From NCBI GenBank assembly GCA_038503075.1, contig JBCAML010000014.1:310001-374000 (forward strand): a DNA stretch of 64,000 bases, in the 5' to 3' direction. The stretch's first letter is position 1. Every line of letters begins with the position of its first letter. This DNA comes from Gyromitra esculenta (lineage: Eukaryota; Ascomycota; Pezizomycetes; Pezizales; Discinaceae). Positions 13,461-26,490 of the stretch are shown piece after piece. The position numbers and the translations under genes are program-made. The notes under the pieces are model-generated. The model was not told the origin of the DNA and did no database searches. It saw nothing but the letters and a program-made list of their open reading frames with translations.

Positions 13461-14055
13461 ATATGTATGTTCCGTCCTGTATGCCAAGATATGGGATTTG
13501 CAAAACGCACATACCGTTTCCCAATATTGGCAAATAGTATAACTTTTAATATGGATTGTTCCATAAGCAAAGCTTGTAATGTATGTCAATTTTATAATTC
13601 CTAAAAATTTGAAAATAGATTTTTATTAGCCAAAATAATTTTTGTAGGCTAGCAGGAAAAAAATACTCCATCTCTGAAACATCTCACTAGCGGAACACCC
13701 AACCCTCTATCTCAGAAACATCTAGCGAAACACCCTCCACTCTAGAAACATCTTTGCAACGAAGCATCATAAACAAAAAAAAATTTCGCTTTTGAGTGTT
13801 TTTGTTGTTTGTTTTGACTTTGTTTTGATTTGATTTTGATTTTGATTTTTCGGATTATAAAAACCAGTTTTCTTGTAGGTGCACTTTGAATATAGAGCAA
13901 CACTTTTAATATGGGTTGTACCAAATACAAAGTTGTTCTGTTTGCAAATATTTGTATATGGTATACTCTACTTTGGAAGTAGAATGTACTATTTGGAAAT
14001 GGTTTGAACGCTTTGCAAATCCCGTATCTTGGCATATGGGACAGAACATCTACAT
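13461..14055. mobile_element. Inverted-repeat element, ~595 bp, non-coding
   Basis: The left arm, about 13461-13535, reads ATGTTCCGTCCTGTATGCC then AAGATATGGGATTTGCAAA. The right arm, about 13975-14055, is its reverse complement with roughly 15 percent mismatches and carries GCAAATCCCGTATCTTGGC. Inside, the block ACTTTTAATATGG occurs as a direct repeat (near 13540 and 13902). No transposase-like frame is present. It is best read as a decayed MITE or fold-back element. A clear target-site duplication cannot be assigned. Confidence 0.55.
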
Positions 14056-14059
14056 GTAA

Positions 14060-14202
14060 AGCACTGGAGGGGTTAACGAGGCGGAGGGTATAACGAGGCT
14101 TGGCGGTATTGGCTAACAAACTGATATACATTTTGTGGCGAAATATTCCATTTGTTACTCAAGCCTCGTTATATCCTCTGCCTCGCTGACCCCTCCACCG
14201 CT
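14060..14202. mobile_element. Short fold-back element flanked by TACATGTA
   Basis: A 42-base left arm (14060-14101, containing GAGGGGTTAACGAGGCGGAG) and a right arm (14161-14202) that complements it at about 36 of 42 positions, separated by 59 bases. The palindrome TACATGTA lies just outside on both sides (14051-14058 and 14212-14219) and may be a target-site duplication. The element directly abuts the right arm of the larger inverted repeat at 13461-14055. Confidence 0.6.
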
Positions 14203-16931
14203 CTATCTATCTACATGTATCTATATAAGCAACCGTCAATCATAGCGTATCACTCAGCCGCTCAATAAATTGAACTTTATTTTTGGGGGGAAGGGAAATT
14301 GCGGAAGAAGCGAAACCTTTCCATTGCGTGGCCTCAGTGGTGGGCTTTGTCTTGGTACATGTGTTCATATTGGTTGATAGGGGTGGTTTATTAATGTTCC
14401 TTTGATAGTCCGAATTTTTCGCGGAGATGAGCGCTGTCGATACTTGAGGGGTTGGCGTTAGGTATACGAAATCCAAGTTCGCTCAATCAAGCAATAAAAT
14501 AATCTTCGCAAAGAGATCGACATTATTTAGGCTCTTAGTAATAGTTTCCTTAGGCTATGTTGGCTGAATGTCCGGTGCTTAGTGATGCAATTGCGGGTTG
14601 AATCTGATATCATGATTTATCCAAGTTATAGATAGCGAGAATATCTCGACTACCTTCTGGCGATGGGTGTTCCTACCAAACAGATATTCGTGTAAACTTC
14701 ATAGCCCCTCGAAAGATTTCCCACAGCTTTTAATGGTGTGGCATTATAAGTGTTTTTATAAAAGGGCTAAATATCCGAGTTCAGTTGCTCCATGACGATT
14801 TAGAGACTTTTTAGTATATCGTGAACATAGTCTATTAATCTCTCTTAAGTGAGTGTTCAATATCCCTATTGAGAAATTCCACATTTTAGTCATAGCAAGA
14901 CGAGAAAATACAAAGAGGGGAACTCTTGTCTCGAAGATTGTCTGGGTGATGGATAAAGAAGCGGAGCAGCACAAGCCTAGAATATCTCACTCTGTCGGCT
15001 AGGTTTTCACGTGTCCTTAGAATGGGTTATCGGACTTTGAAATACACCGGGATAGTAGCCCTGCTCTCGAAAAGTGTGCGCTCGCATCTACGATTCCGCT
15101 GGCACGTACGCGAATTAAACGCAAAGTGTTCTTAGGTTAGATTGTTTTAATAACTAGTTTTGTGATGTAGGAAGCCAATTTTGTCGAATTCATATCCATA
15201 ACGATCGTGCGCGAGTTAAGAATAAAGGCTGAGGGCGTCCATCGAGCGACTATGTATCCAAGCCAATATTGAGGTTGAAGCGAAGCAGATCTAGCTTGAT
15301 GTTTCCTTAGAGGGAATAGAGTGGCTCCGGAAAATCGGAGCAACAGGAGCACTCAATCCCATAAAAGTCAGTTCTTATGAACGCTCATAACACCTGCTGA
15401 TGAGCTAGCAAGGTTATGGGGATGTAACGATCAGGACAATACTACAACTAGAATTCAGCTGCAGTCGAATGCTCAAAGCGAAATTTTCTTAGCCATTCAC
15501 GACCATACTAAAACTAATGCCAGTCGCGAATAAGAATCGAGAGATAAAAGGTAATACGATACTGATAACTTAGCAAGAGTGGCATTTCTAGCAGCCACAA
15601 TCTATTAAATATTTCAGTCAGATTCGCTAGGTGGAGCCAGTATCTGTAGAAATCTAGATTAATGCTGCGGGGTTGAATGTCATTAGTAGACAGTTGCAGC
15701 TGAATGCCGGTGTTGGTACAACCGTATGTAGGGAGCTAAACGTTTGAGGCAGCGTGGAATCCAGCAGAAGCATAATACATTACAGTATGTAAGAATTTCT
15801 AGAAAAGCGCCAGCTCAATACTTCCACTTTGAAACACGACTTCTCCCCCCTCCCTAACCACCTGAGCTCCCAAACATCCCTCTCCTCGCCATACCCAGAA
15901 CAAGAGACGATCAAAGTCACTCAGCATATCATCTGCACAACGATCAACATTGCCACACATGTATTCTGTGTCGAAGTGTTCACTGGAATAAGAACCACCC
16001 CCGAGAGGTCTGTCAGGATGAGAGTACCCCAGTTAGCCAGCACCCCAAACCCCAAACCCCAAGCCCTTCCAACCCACAGCCCGCATACTACCATCCGTCA
16101 AAATATCCCTATCTAATCCTCGACAGCCCAGCTATCGATGTGTTCTATCCAGGGATTGTCGCAGAGAACTCAATGACTATTCTCGCACCTATCTTATACT
16201 AAGAGCGGTTGGCCGATAAAATGTATAGATAGATAGAATCTAGCCGCCGTGTTAGTGGCTAGGACGGGGGGTGTTGAAGGTACTGCAATATTATTCCTTT
16301 TGTGAATCTTGGTGTAAGAGGGGGGGGATTAAGGATGTTTGTTTGAATTGAGTTAGGCTGGATTGCTTAGCCCGGCGCTGATGTTTGCTATGTGAGATTA
16401 TTTGGAATAGTTCACTCTCAGCTGTTGGGGATGTAGAGGGTAGAGAGCTGAATGAAGTCCTTGGATGTCTCTTGTGTGGAATATCGAAGTAATGAATAGC
16501 GTGGTGTTGGCAGGCTGTGAAGTTGTGGGATTTTGTAGGCTGTGTAATGGGGTTATTTAACTGGAGGTGAGTGAACATGAATGGTGAGTGACGAGCGATG
16601 TCTAGCGTAGCCCAACATGAGACGAACCCACACAACCCATCTTACGACATCGCGTCTCTGATTTTTTATTCTACAGAAAGCCTAGTACACAACGGGGGAA
16701 AAAGGTTTGGGTTAAAAAAAAAGATCATGCTTGTCTATGCGAGTACGTACCGCAAAGCTGAGCGTCCGGCCAAAAATAAGAAGGAAAGACGACGAAACAA
16801 GAGGAAATAGAAATCATGGCTCCCTCCAGGTATTTCTTCCAGGAAACAAAAAAACAAAAAAACAGATGCACATCCCCCATGCCTCCACTCTAGCTGGGCC
16901 ATATTCTATCACCCGCTATAACCTCCACTTT

Positions 16932-17823
16932 TTAATCGTAGAATTTGCGGTTTGGGTTGGATCCAAACACGCTGGTACGAACCGCCGGTAGTGCCTCAGA
17001 CTCGAGGAGCTTCAAGCGCTGCTCCAACGTATTATCGATCGAGATCTTACCATTCCCGCCAATGATCCAAACACCACCGTGCCTGACCGGTCAGCCGTTA
17101 CTCCCATAGTTGGGGGGAGGGAAAAAACCCACGATTCATCCGGCAACGTATCCTCCCCAATATTAACCGTCACATCCCCACCAGTCCTCTCCTTAAACTT
17201 CCCCTCCGCAGTCTTAACAGCGCGCTCCACAATCCCTCTATCCTTCTCTCTACACAAGACCTCCAACGTGGGCTCATTCAACGCATACAATCCCTCCAGT
17301 ACCAGGTTAGCCATGACGGATTCATACGCGCCCTCATCACTGCTTATATCCGCGAGTTTCGCTCTCGCCTGCTCAAATAGCTCATCCAGCAGCTGTTGGC
17401 GTGCGGCGAGCACTTTGAGACGCGTCTTGTTGGTGACGGTGGATTGTGCAATTTGCTGCGAGAGCGAGGCTTGCTTGAATTTACGCTCGTATTGGGAGTC
17501 GATTGCGCTGGTTTCTGCGCGCACGAGACGGGACTTTTCGATGGCGAATTCTTCGTCGGCTTTGATGTTGATTTCGCGGGCTTTCTCTTGGGCTTCTTGC
17601 TTTATGAAGGCTACCATTTTTTTGAGCTCGCCGGCTACCTGTGGGGTTGCGCATGATTTGCTGGCGTGAGTGGGGTGTTTCTTTGCTTGTGCAGCAAGGA
17701 TAGTTCAGGTGTGGGAAGGGGAAAAGGGGGAGTGTTTGTTATTGTGGATAGGTGATGGAGCTGGTTGAAGGGAGGGGATAGTTCGGGGGAGCTGACCTGG
17801 TCATCACTAAGAGCGTGGGCCAT
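16932..17823 (-). CDS. VMA4: V-type H+-ATPase subunit E
   Basis: Three exons: 17823-17797, 17638-17133 and 17082-16932, giving about 227 residues (yeast Vma4 is 233). Exon 1 encodes only MAHALSDDQ; exon 2 continues VAGELKKMVAFIKQEAQEKA, the typical N-terminal helix of subunit E. A long charged helix follows, then a C-terminal domain ending LPAVRTSVFGSNPNRKFYD, which matches the family. The second intron has a GTGGGT donor and restores the HGGVWIIGGNGKI strand; reading through it would lose the conserved C-terminus. Subunit E forms part of the peripheral stalk that holds the V1 sector to V0 at the vacuole and endosomes. The gene is divergent from the Mg2+ transporter gene to its right. Confidence 0.95.
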
Positions 17824-18970
17824 TGTGACAGTATCACACGAGAGCGCACAGAAACACTAAAAGAAGGATAGGCGACGAATAGTCTTGTATTGCTGGAGCA
17901 GGACGGGAGGTCTAAAACAGTAGACGTGTAGAGTGGAGGGGTGACGTCCGCGAGAGTTGGAGGAGTCGAGGTGGGGTGGTTGCAACTTGCGGAGCTCCAG
18001 AGACAGTGACGATATGCGGTGTCTCTCCCACCCCCCGGCACGTTGCAGCCAATGGAGGCTCTGCAGCACGGTAATTCGACAATGCAACCGCCACCGATTT
18101 CCTGGGCTTAAAGGGCTGAGGAGGGACTTGCCAATGGGTGACAGACCTGCCCGATGGTACGATGGAGAATTGTATGCATATTGGCTGGGATGCTGAAGGG
18201 CTGCATTCACTCGATCGCCCGTCCGGATGGCGGCGAGGAGAGCATGGGGGAACTGTCAGGCAGCTGCTGGGGGAATGTTCTGTATTGTACCGTAGGGAGG
18301 GCTCGGGTGGGAGCAACGGATACAGCTGAGCTCTGTGTTTTCTATGGTAGTGTCTGTAGCAGGCAGCTGCAGGGTGCCGTTTTTCTTATTTTCCGTTTTA
18401 TAGGCATCGTCGGGATCTATATTTCCTTCTTGCTGGAGCTCTGGGACCAGTTGGATTTCGTATCTAGGCGGGCAGCTTTTCTGTTATCTGGTCCGTTTCA
18501 CTGTTTCGCTTTCTGTTTCCTCTTCCCTCTTCCCTCCCCCCTCCCCCATTCCCTGCCATGGAAGCGTAAAAGGGGAATTCCGAAGCCGAAACCCATCCAC
18601 CGAGAAGAGACGAGAGCCCGTGTACTGCACCCAAACAAGCAAGAAACAAGCAGAGCACGAGACTCGAACTCTCCCCCAGTATCCTCCCGGTCTTGGGCCA
18701 GTGCACAGCTCCTCGGCAAGCAGAAGAAAGGAAAGAGATCTTCTTCGGTCAGTGCCACCTCCATATTCTGCACCTGGCCTTCTACACCTAGCCTCCCTCC
18801 ACCTCCACCTCCACCCCCCATAAAACATCACAGCCGCACGCCGCCCCGCCTCTTGCTCAAAACACAATCATCTCAACCTCTCCCCTCCTCCCCCTCCTCC
18901 CCACAAATATCTGGGAAATACTCTATCCCCCCAATAAAATAATCACCCATCCTCCTCAACAGCAGCTTCT
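17824..18970. promoter_or_regulatory. Divergent promoter region, VMA4 / NIPA transporter
   Basis: A 1.15 kb interval between two divergent starts. The half nearest 18971 is strongly CT-rich, with runs of TCC and CCT from about 18500 to 18930, typical of leaders of well expressed fungal genes. Open frames here are products of that base bias. No specific factor site is claimed. Confidence 0.5.
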
Positions 18971-20635
18971 ATGGGTCTCGGCGACCTCTCCTCGGGCGCC
19001 CAGATCACCATCGGAGTCTGTGTTGGGGTCGTTTCCACCTCCGTCCAGAGCTTGGGATTGACACTGCAGCGCAAGTCACATCTGCTGGAAGATGATCGAC
19101 CACCGCACGTTAGCAGGCGACCGCCGCACCGGCGGCGACGATGGCAGGTACATTGCAGCCTGCAACCCCCCTTCAACCTCAACTAACTCACCACTACTTT
19201 TAGATCGGAATCCTCCTGTTCATAGTCTCCAACATCCTCGGCTCCTCCATCCAGATCACTACCCTCCCACTCGTCATCCTCTCCCCGCTGCAGGCGTCCG
19301 GTCTCGTCTTCAACTCCATCTGCGCGACGCTGATCCTGTCGGAACCGTTCACGACTCACTCCCTCGTCGGCACTCTCCTGGTATGTATTGGTGCAGCACT
19401 GATCGCCGCGTTCGGCGCTATGAAGGAGCCGGCGCACTCCCTCGATGAGCTACTGGACTTGCTCGCGAAGCGGCCGTTTTTGCTGTGGATGGGAGGGACT
19501 GCGTTTATGGTTGTTGGGATCCTGGCGGCGGTGAAGGCGAGCTCGGTGTTGCGGCCGCGTCTAATCCATACAGCTAGGATGAGGATGATCCGGGGGATTG
19601 CGTATGGGTGTGTTAGGTACGGATCCAGTTTCTATCTTGGGGTGGGGGAGGTTTTGAATCCGTGTTGAAATGCTGATGTTTTTTCCACCAGCGGCATTCT
19701 CTCGGCGCATTGTCTACTTCTTGCAAAATCGGCTGTGGAGCTCCTAGTACGCACGATTGTCGACCGCGTGAACCAGTTCAACCGCTGGCAGTCTTGGATG
19801 ATATTACTAGGACTCATCACACTGGCACTCACACAACTGTACTACCTCCACCGCGGACTAAAGCTCTGCTCTACAAGCGTGCTCTACCCTCTTGTTTTCT
19901 GCGTGTACAATATCATTGCCATCCTAGACGGACTACTATACTATAGACAAGCCTCCCGTCTCTCCATTCTCCACGGCTGCTTCGTAAGCTCCCCCCTTCA
20001 TTTCCCACACCAACAGCTAACCCTCTTAGATTGCACTCGGCACCGCAATTCTCCTAACCGGCGTATTCGCCCTCTCCTGGCGCCTTGACGCAGATCCCAC
20101 ACCTCAACCCGCAACTAGCGGCTCCGTCCTGTCTCCCGGAATCGGGTTCGCCGATACCGACGACTCGGACGTCTCAGAGCCATTCCATGACGACCCATAC
20201 CAGCCCTCCTCCCCGGGTAGTGGTAACGCTGGTACTCTGGCCTCACCCAAATTCCTGAAACGCCGTCGCACATTGTCACAAGCGGAGGAGATTTGGGGCG
20301 AGTTGCAGGACGACGGACATCATCGACATCACCGCGTATCACTTGGAACAGCCAACGATGACGACGAGGAGGAGGCGGACGAAACCACCGGGTTGCTGAA
20401 ACGAAGCAGTAGTATGCCAGGGCTAGTCTACACCGGCGGTAATGCCCGCAGGAAGATCAGCGCGCGCAGAGGCGTGTACATGTTTCCGCGGGTTGGAAGC
20501 AGGGGGCGAGCCCGGAGGGGACAGGAAGCGGTGGGGGGGTGGTGGCGGATGAAGTGGTGGAAGCCGAAAGATGAGGGTGGGGAGGAAGGCGTGGGGGCTG
20601 TTGATGAAGAGGCTGGCGGCGACGGTGGGCGATAG
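18971..20635 (+). CDS. NIPA-type magnesium transporter
   Basis: Four exons: 18971-19147, 19204-19616, 19692-19983 and 20030-20635, about 495 residues. The first segment GVCVGVVSTSVQSLGLTLQ and the second block ITTLPLVILSPLQASGLVFN are characteristic of the NIPA family (Pfam Mg_trans_NIPA), members of the drug/metabolite transporter superfamily with about nine membrane helices. The basic linker RRPPHRRRRW lies between helices 1 and 2. The last 190 residues are a hydrophilic cytosolic tail with an acidic run, His-rich patches and Arg-rich patches. NIPA proteins carry Mg2+ across the plasma or endosomal membrane; substrate here is inferred from family only. All introns have standard borders and keep frame. 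Confidence 0.88.
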
Positions 20636-23600
20636 TAAAGAGCGATAATGGGGGGTGATAGTGGGCTTTTCTTTCCTCTCTTTCTTTCCTGTGCTGTTCT
20701 TGTAGTGCTTTGTGGGATATTGTAACTTAAATTGGATTTTTTTTTTTCCTTCGCCTCTTTCTCTTTCTCTCTCTGTTCTTTTGCATCAGATGTGGTGGGG
20801 CGTTTTTTGTAGGGTATTGTTATTCATTTGTTTTTATATATATATCGGTGAAGACTTCGATGGGGATGTTTGTGGAAGAGGAAGGAATGCATTGCGTTGG
20901 TTGGTTGGTTGGCTGGTTGGTTTTTGGTGGAGGGGATGGGTGTACGCATATTAACTAAGGCAAACAGGATCAGATGGAAAGAAGAGAGTGAGTGGAAAGA
21001 TAAGACAGATTTTGTGCGGCGAAATAATAGTGAAGTAGGACACCTATATCGATATACGTGCTCTGCTTATATCCATAAAACTAGGAGGTGCGTCGAGTGA
21101 TGTGGTGTGATTCGTGATTAGTCGTCTTGGGCGGGACGGGTAGCGTGCATGTAGTCTGCCCCCACGACGCAACTTCGCTCTTCTCTTTCTCCTCTCTTGT
21201 TTGTTTTTCTCAACATACACGTACTCATCAATGCAGATTTATCACCATTTCAACAATCGTCTAGGGAAGCTGGTATGTTCGACTGTCTAGTTCACCTATT
21301 AACTACATTTAGTTTTCAATGATCAGCACTACTCACTACTTCACACATCACCGAAATACTCACCGTTGACATTGTCGAGAAATGTTGAAGTGTGTAGTAC
21401 TTAGTATATTGTATTGAGACTCCCTATGGGAGCTAGTAGTGGATCACTCACTGTCTATACCCAATCTCGCCCTAATATTGTTCTCTTGTTTCTTGTTTCT
21501 CCTTCTCTTCTTATAAAAATACACCAACTAACGCACCGCTAGAAATCGTTCTCTCAAAAGGTTATGAGCCCATTATTAGTACTCCGGTCCAAGACCTCAA
21601 GCTTAACTCTCTTTACTCTAATTGTTGTTATTAAAGACGTCTTAAACACCCGAAAGATTCCTAAGAATAGCTCACTGCATTCAATTATTCTTTTTTAGAT
21701 AGAAAGCTCCCGAAGTCTCATTCGAGTTATAGGAGGACTGCAAATCGTTGATGGAACTAAATTACTTCCTCTAGCAGGAGTCATAAATCAAACTGCCGCT
21801 GCAAATACTGTCTTAGGTAGGAGATGCAAAAAGTTCGGTCAGAAGTTAGAACTATTTGACGACAAGGAGTCAAAGTGATTATTTAAACGTTCAGCAAGAG
21901 AAGTACTTCTCCTTCATCTCTGGTCGATGACGGCCATTTCGGCATCGAGGTTATATATTTGAAGCGAATTCTCGTACAAGCTACTAGCTCTGTGCTAAGC
22001 TCTGTGCTACGGGCTGTTGTAGGATGGCTTGGCTTACTCATGTTTTTTTCGTGTCTTAGTGAAGCATACAGTCTGTGTATTCAAACAGTCGTGGATATTG
22101 GTGGAGAGTTATCGAGTTGCGTTTCCCGCTGCTTACTCTACATACCGCTGATTTATTTAACTAACTATTACGGTGACGCGACAGCCCCATTCATCGAGTG
22201 CGTTTCGTTTCATCTGGGCTGGGACGTGAACCGGCTAGAAATAAATGCAGAGATAGATTTACCATTGATCATTTAGCTAACGAGGCACAAATCGGGACTG
22301 AGGTACTGTAACGGGGTCCACGTCTTCCTTGAAGAGATCGACTTTCTGCTACATCAATGTTAGTCAAGGACACTAAAACGATCTCGTTGCTTGACATAAG
22401 TTGCGCTAGATAGCATTGGCTGATCACTATTTCAGCTACTGATCCCATCGCTTTTTTTCTGGATCTGGGCCGTTCCTTACTGACGTATCTTTTAGGATTT
22501 ACTCGCTCAGTATTATCATGATTCAGACAGCTCATTCCTGACAATAAGATGCGGGCCTCATGCTCTGGCTTTGGGTGGCTTAAGAGATTACTCTCTATTG
22601 TGTGGCTCCAGAAGAGCGCGAGGCTCGTCTCATCTCAATATAAAGTTTCTGCAATCCATTCCTACATATGCGTACTGACTTCCTATTTATCAGACGACGA
22701 CCTCATGTATTATAGCTGGTTATTAAATCGGTTTTATACGACTCTAAAATTAGAATTTTTTACACGCGAGTGGCAAATAGAAGAACACTGTGCGATACTG
22801 GATACATTCAACCACTACCCTATGGGCCTCTATTAAACTGATCAAAAACCAAATCTATCTAGTCTTTAATCAAAAATCTATTGATATATCAGACTAATGC
22901 AGAGACGCAGCACTACGTACATTGACATTAACTAAAATAGAAATAGGAAAAATTCATTCTATGGGCGTTGAATTCCAAACCCCTTTCATTTTGGACTAGT
23001 GCGATTTTTAGTGTGGATGTTTGGGAAAAGTCCTAGGAACCCATCAAAACACACTACTTTGACTCGGAGACCTCCGAGGAAGGCTCAGATATTGAGAAAT
23101 TGGTCGCACTGATGTATCTCGCAATGGAAAGGAGAAAGATTGAATCATCATATTGCAATACAATTGTATGATTTTATGGCTATCGATATATTAACCTTTG
23201 AGTGCAATGGCTAATATAGACCTCGAATGACTGCATATTCTTCATCAAATTTATGATAGATACTCTAAGGCTTAGGGCGGGGCTTTTGCATGGGCGTAGT
23301 TGGGGGTTAGTAGGAGATCCGTTTATGTAGACAGGAGGAGTATAAATGGTGAGGACGAATAGGAAACTCTTAGAAAGGAATAAGTTCTGGAAAATAAAAC
23401 TTCCTATTTTAAAACTCTTTTTAACAGCAATAAGGGAGGGTAGTTTCACTCATTGTTAGTTCATAATATACACGTATCTAAGACCTGGGGGTTATCATTT
23501 GAGCGTTACTGGAAAATAAACCTAGAGAACTTAAAAAACTATTTACCCTCTTTTCTAGGGTTTGAATTTTTATGTCTTGAGGCTAATACTGCCATTCCTT

Positions 23601-24478
23601 GAATAAAATGAAGGGAACATATATTGAAACAGCTAAATAGAGTAACTTAACCCATGTCTTGGCGTTGCGCGGGGAAAAAAGCGAGTTCTTCCCGCAATTT
23701 TAGCGCAACGCGGGCTTCTTTAAACCGATCTGTCAAAGCCTTCCACTATCACTAACCAGTTCTACTTGTTCTCAGGCATACCAACTAGAAAATGGGGGTG
23801 GGCTTTGTATGCTACGACACCATTCTTGGACTACGTGTTATACAAAGCCACTTCCGTAACATACAAAACCACATCTCGCTGTTTTCCGGTCCATATTTCT
23901 GGGAACGAGTATTGTCACAACCACTGTAACCACAGGCCCAAACTACGCCTTCGCCCAAACCAGTAAAAAACGCCCGACCGCATTTTAGTATGTACTTTAA
24001 ATCAGTATTCAGTTACCAACCAGAGCACTATATGTACTATTTTCGCAATATCTAACCCCTCCTGTCACTTCGCAACGTGGTAAACTCTAGTATGAAAAGA
24101 TGGGCTAGAGCTGGAGAAGTTTATGAATGCAGTGTGAAAAGTAATAAAACAGCATTCCCTGAACAATCGCGTTGTACAACAAGGTCGAACCCCGCATCAA
24201 TCAAGAGTTTGCTAAAATTCTACATCTATACCTCACTGCCTTGATGGAGGTAATTCAAGATACACACGATCATAGTGCATGATTCTGAGACATATCTAGA
24301 TACAAGTAAGGAACTGTGAATTTTGCCATGGTACAAACACTACCTACCGCACCTTGACGTCATGATCAACGACTGCAACAGGTGCCTGAAACGCATCTAT
24401 AAAACTAGACTGAATCCACTACGCTCCTTAGAACCATCTCGGAATCCACCAACGCTGTTTCCAACAGAAAAGTTAATA
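20636..24478. other. Gene-poor interval; possible decayed gene and a hairpin
   Basis: 3.8 kb with no supported long gene. The stretch 20636-20960 is the likely 3' UTR of the transporter. A CT-rich leader at 21170-21230 runs into a tiny spliced frame (see finding). The stretch 21959-22836 has protein-like open pieces broken by several stops and may be a decayed gene that I cannot identify. An inverted repeat with GCGTTGCGC arms lies at 23660-23716. Nothing else stands out. Confidence 0.45.
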
Positions 24479-26490
24479 ATGCCGCGTAGCGAACATCAAG
24501 AGCGAGACCTCGTCTCATTGCTCTCCGTCGAGCAGCGAGCGGAGCTGATGCTCCTGGCATCTACTGCTACAGACCAAATGAGGAAGAACATCGAGAAAAC
24601 CTTCGATTCACCGCCTCCCAAAAAAGCAGTTTCGAACGAACAGCCTGTGGCAGAAAAAAAGAACCCTAATATCGACACGCCAGCGAAAACGGCGGAAGTT
24701 CAAGAGAAGGCGAATATCCCAACACCGCGTTTAAAGGAGCTTCGAAAGAACGCATTAGCATCTTTCGATGAGTGGCGGGATGCGGTGATTAAACGTATCG
24801 GGGAAGCTATTAACCCAGAAGCAGAGGTGGATAAGAAGATGGAGGATGCTAAGGATGCAGCCTCAGACGCAGCAGAGCATAATAACGATGATATTGAAGC
24901 CCCAAAGGTTCCAGCTTTATATTCACCTATACCTACACCGCTCACCGCGTCACTACCACGTGATTATCCTCCTATGGTCATAAATGCCATCCTATTACTC
25001 TTGTTATCACTCGAACGTTACGATGCCCGTTCACGGGTCTTGCTTCTACTACTGTCCTCATCACTTAAAGTACCTTGTTCAAACCTTATTGAGCAAGAAT
25101 CCCACACTGCTGGAGCGCTGGTTAAGGCAGCTTTGATGTCGGCTGACGAAGAGTCACATAAACGCAGTGAAGAACATAAAGCCTCAAAATGGTGGAAAGT
25201 TGGGCTCGCATCTGTTGCCGGCGCTGCAGTCATTGGTGTCACTGGCGGTCTTGCGGCACCACTTGTTGCTGCAGGTATCGGTGGTGTCATGGGCGGAATT
25301 GGATTAGGTGGTACTGTCGCGGCTGGGTATCTTGGTGCTGTCGCAGGTAGTGGCGCAATTGTGGGTGCATTATTCGGGGCTTATGGCGGGAAGATGACAG
25401 GGGAGATGATGGAACGGTATGCAGCTGCTGTTAAAGACTTTGCCTTTCTTCCTGTCAAGGACAGAAAAGAGAGATTAAGGGTCACAGTCGGTATTTCAGG
25501 GTGGTTGACAGCACCAGAAGAAGTAGTTTTACCATGGAACTGCTTGAACGATAATGCAGACGTCTACGCACTCCGCTGGGTAAGTCCCTCCTAATATTAG
25601 CTATAAAATATATTATGGTGCTAACCCTCTAAATATAGGAAATGGATGCCCTCCTCGACCTCGGCTCGTCACTCCAAACAATCCTCAAATCCTACGCCTG
25701 GGGTTACGTTAAATCCGAAATAATAAAACGCACCGTTCTCGCCTCTCTCTGGTCCGCCCTGTGGCCCGTGGGCCTCCTCAAAATAGCCCGTGTAGTCGAC
25801 AACCCCTTCAGCATCGCCAAACACCGATCCGAGAAAGCCGGCCGCGTCCTCGCAGACGCTATCATCAACCGCGCACAAGGTGAAAGACCCATCACACTTG
25901 TCGGATTCTCACTAGGTGCGAGGGTTATATACTCTTGTCTTCTATCACTTGCGGAAAGAAACGCATTCGGGCTTGTTGAGAATGTAGTCTTGATGGGTGC
26001 GCCGGTGCCAGCGTCTCGGCAAGACTGGAAGGCGATTAGAACTGTGATTGCGGGTAGGGTTGTTAATATTTACTCCAGCAATGATTACATCCTTGCGTTC
26101 CTGTACCGTACTAGCTCGATCCAGTTTGGAGTTGCTGGACTGCAGGCTATTGATGGTGTCGCGGGGGTTGAGAATATTGGTGTTGGACATATTGTTGAGG
26201 GTCATTTGAGGTATCAGTATGTGGTGGCGATATTGTTGAGGGATGTCTTAGGTGAGGATATTAAGGCCGGTGAGATTGGAAGAGAGGAGAAGTTTCTGCA
26301 GAAGTTGGATGAGAAAGAACGGCAACAGAAGGGAGAGAAGAATGTAGAGAGTGATATTGATGATGTTGTTGAGAAGGCGGAGAAAGAACTAGAGGAAAGG
26401 AGGAGGAAAAGAAAGGAGGAAGAGGAGAAGGAGGGAGCGAAGAAGGAGCAATTGAAGATTGGAGAGGAGAAGAAGGAAGAGGAGGTTTGA
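24479..26490 (+). CDS. DUF726 / TMCO4-family alpha/beta-hydrolase membrane protein
   Basis: Two exons, 24479-25579 and 25639-26490, joined in phase 0 across a 59-base intron (GTAAGT to TATAG), about 650 residues. The ATG at 24479 is preferred over an in-frame one at 24323 because the conserved family start (DLVSLLSVEQRAEL) follows directly. Order: charged N-terminal part; a Gly/Ala-rich hydrophobic hairpin at about residues 240-310 (GLASVAGAAVIGVTGGLAAP and GGTVAAGYLGAVAGSGAIVG); then a hydrolase domain with nucleophile motif GFSLGAR (Ser458). The C-terminal 75 residues are a Lys/Glu-rich probable coiled coil. Fungal homologues include yeast Mil1. Catalytic substrate is unknown. Confidence 0.9.

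Larger units (their letters stand above)
11667..16931. other. Gene-free interval with nested inverted repeats
   Basis: Over 5 kb between the 3' ends of the phosphate transporter and V-ATPase E genes. No supported coding region; the longer open frames start at non-ATG codons or overlap repeats. It contains the inverted-repeat structures at 13461-14055 and 14060-14202. A degenerate tandem of GAAACATCT-type units lies at about 13670-13755. I see nothing recognisable in the rest. Confidence 0.55.

Noticed and set aside
15829..16635. Frames of 95 and 114 codons near the V-ATPase 3' end
   Set aside because: Both begin at non-ATG codons and have no supporting features; probably 3' UTR or spacer.
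18154..18942. 262-codon plus-strand frame before the NIPA gene
   Set aside because: Lies in the divergent promoter, is dominated by CT-rich low-complexity sequence and overlaps several equal frames on both strands.
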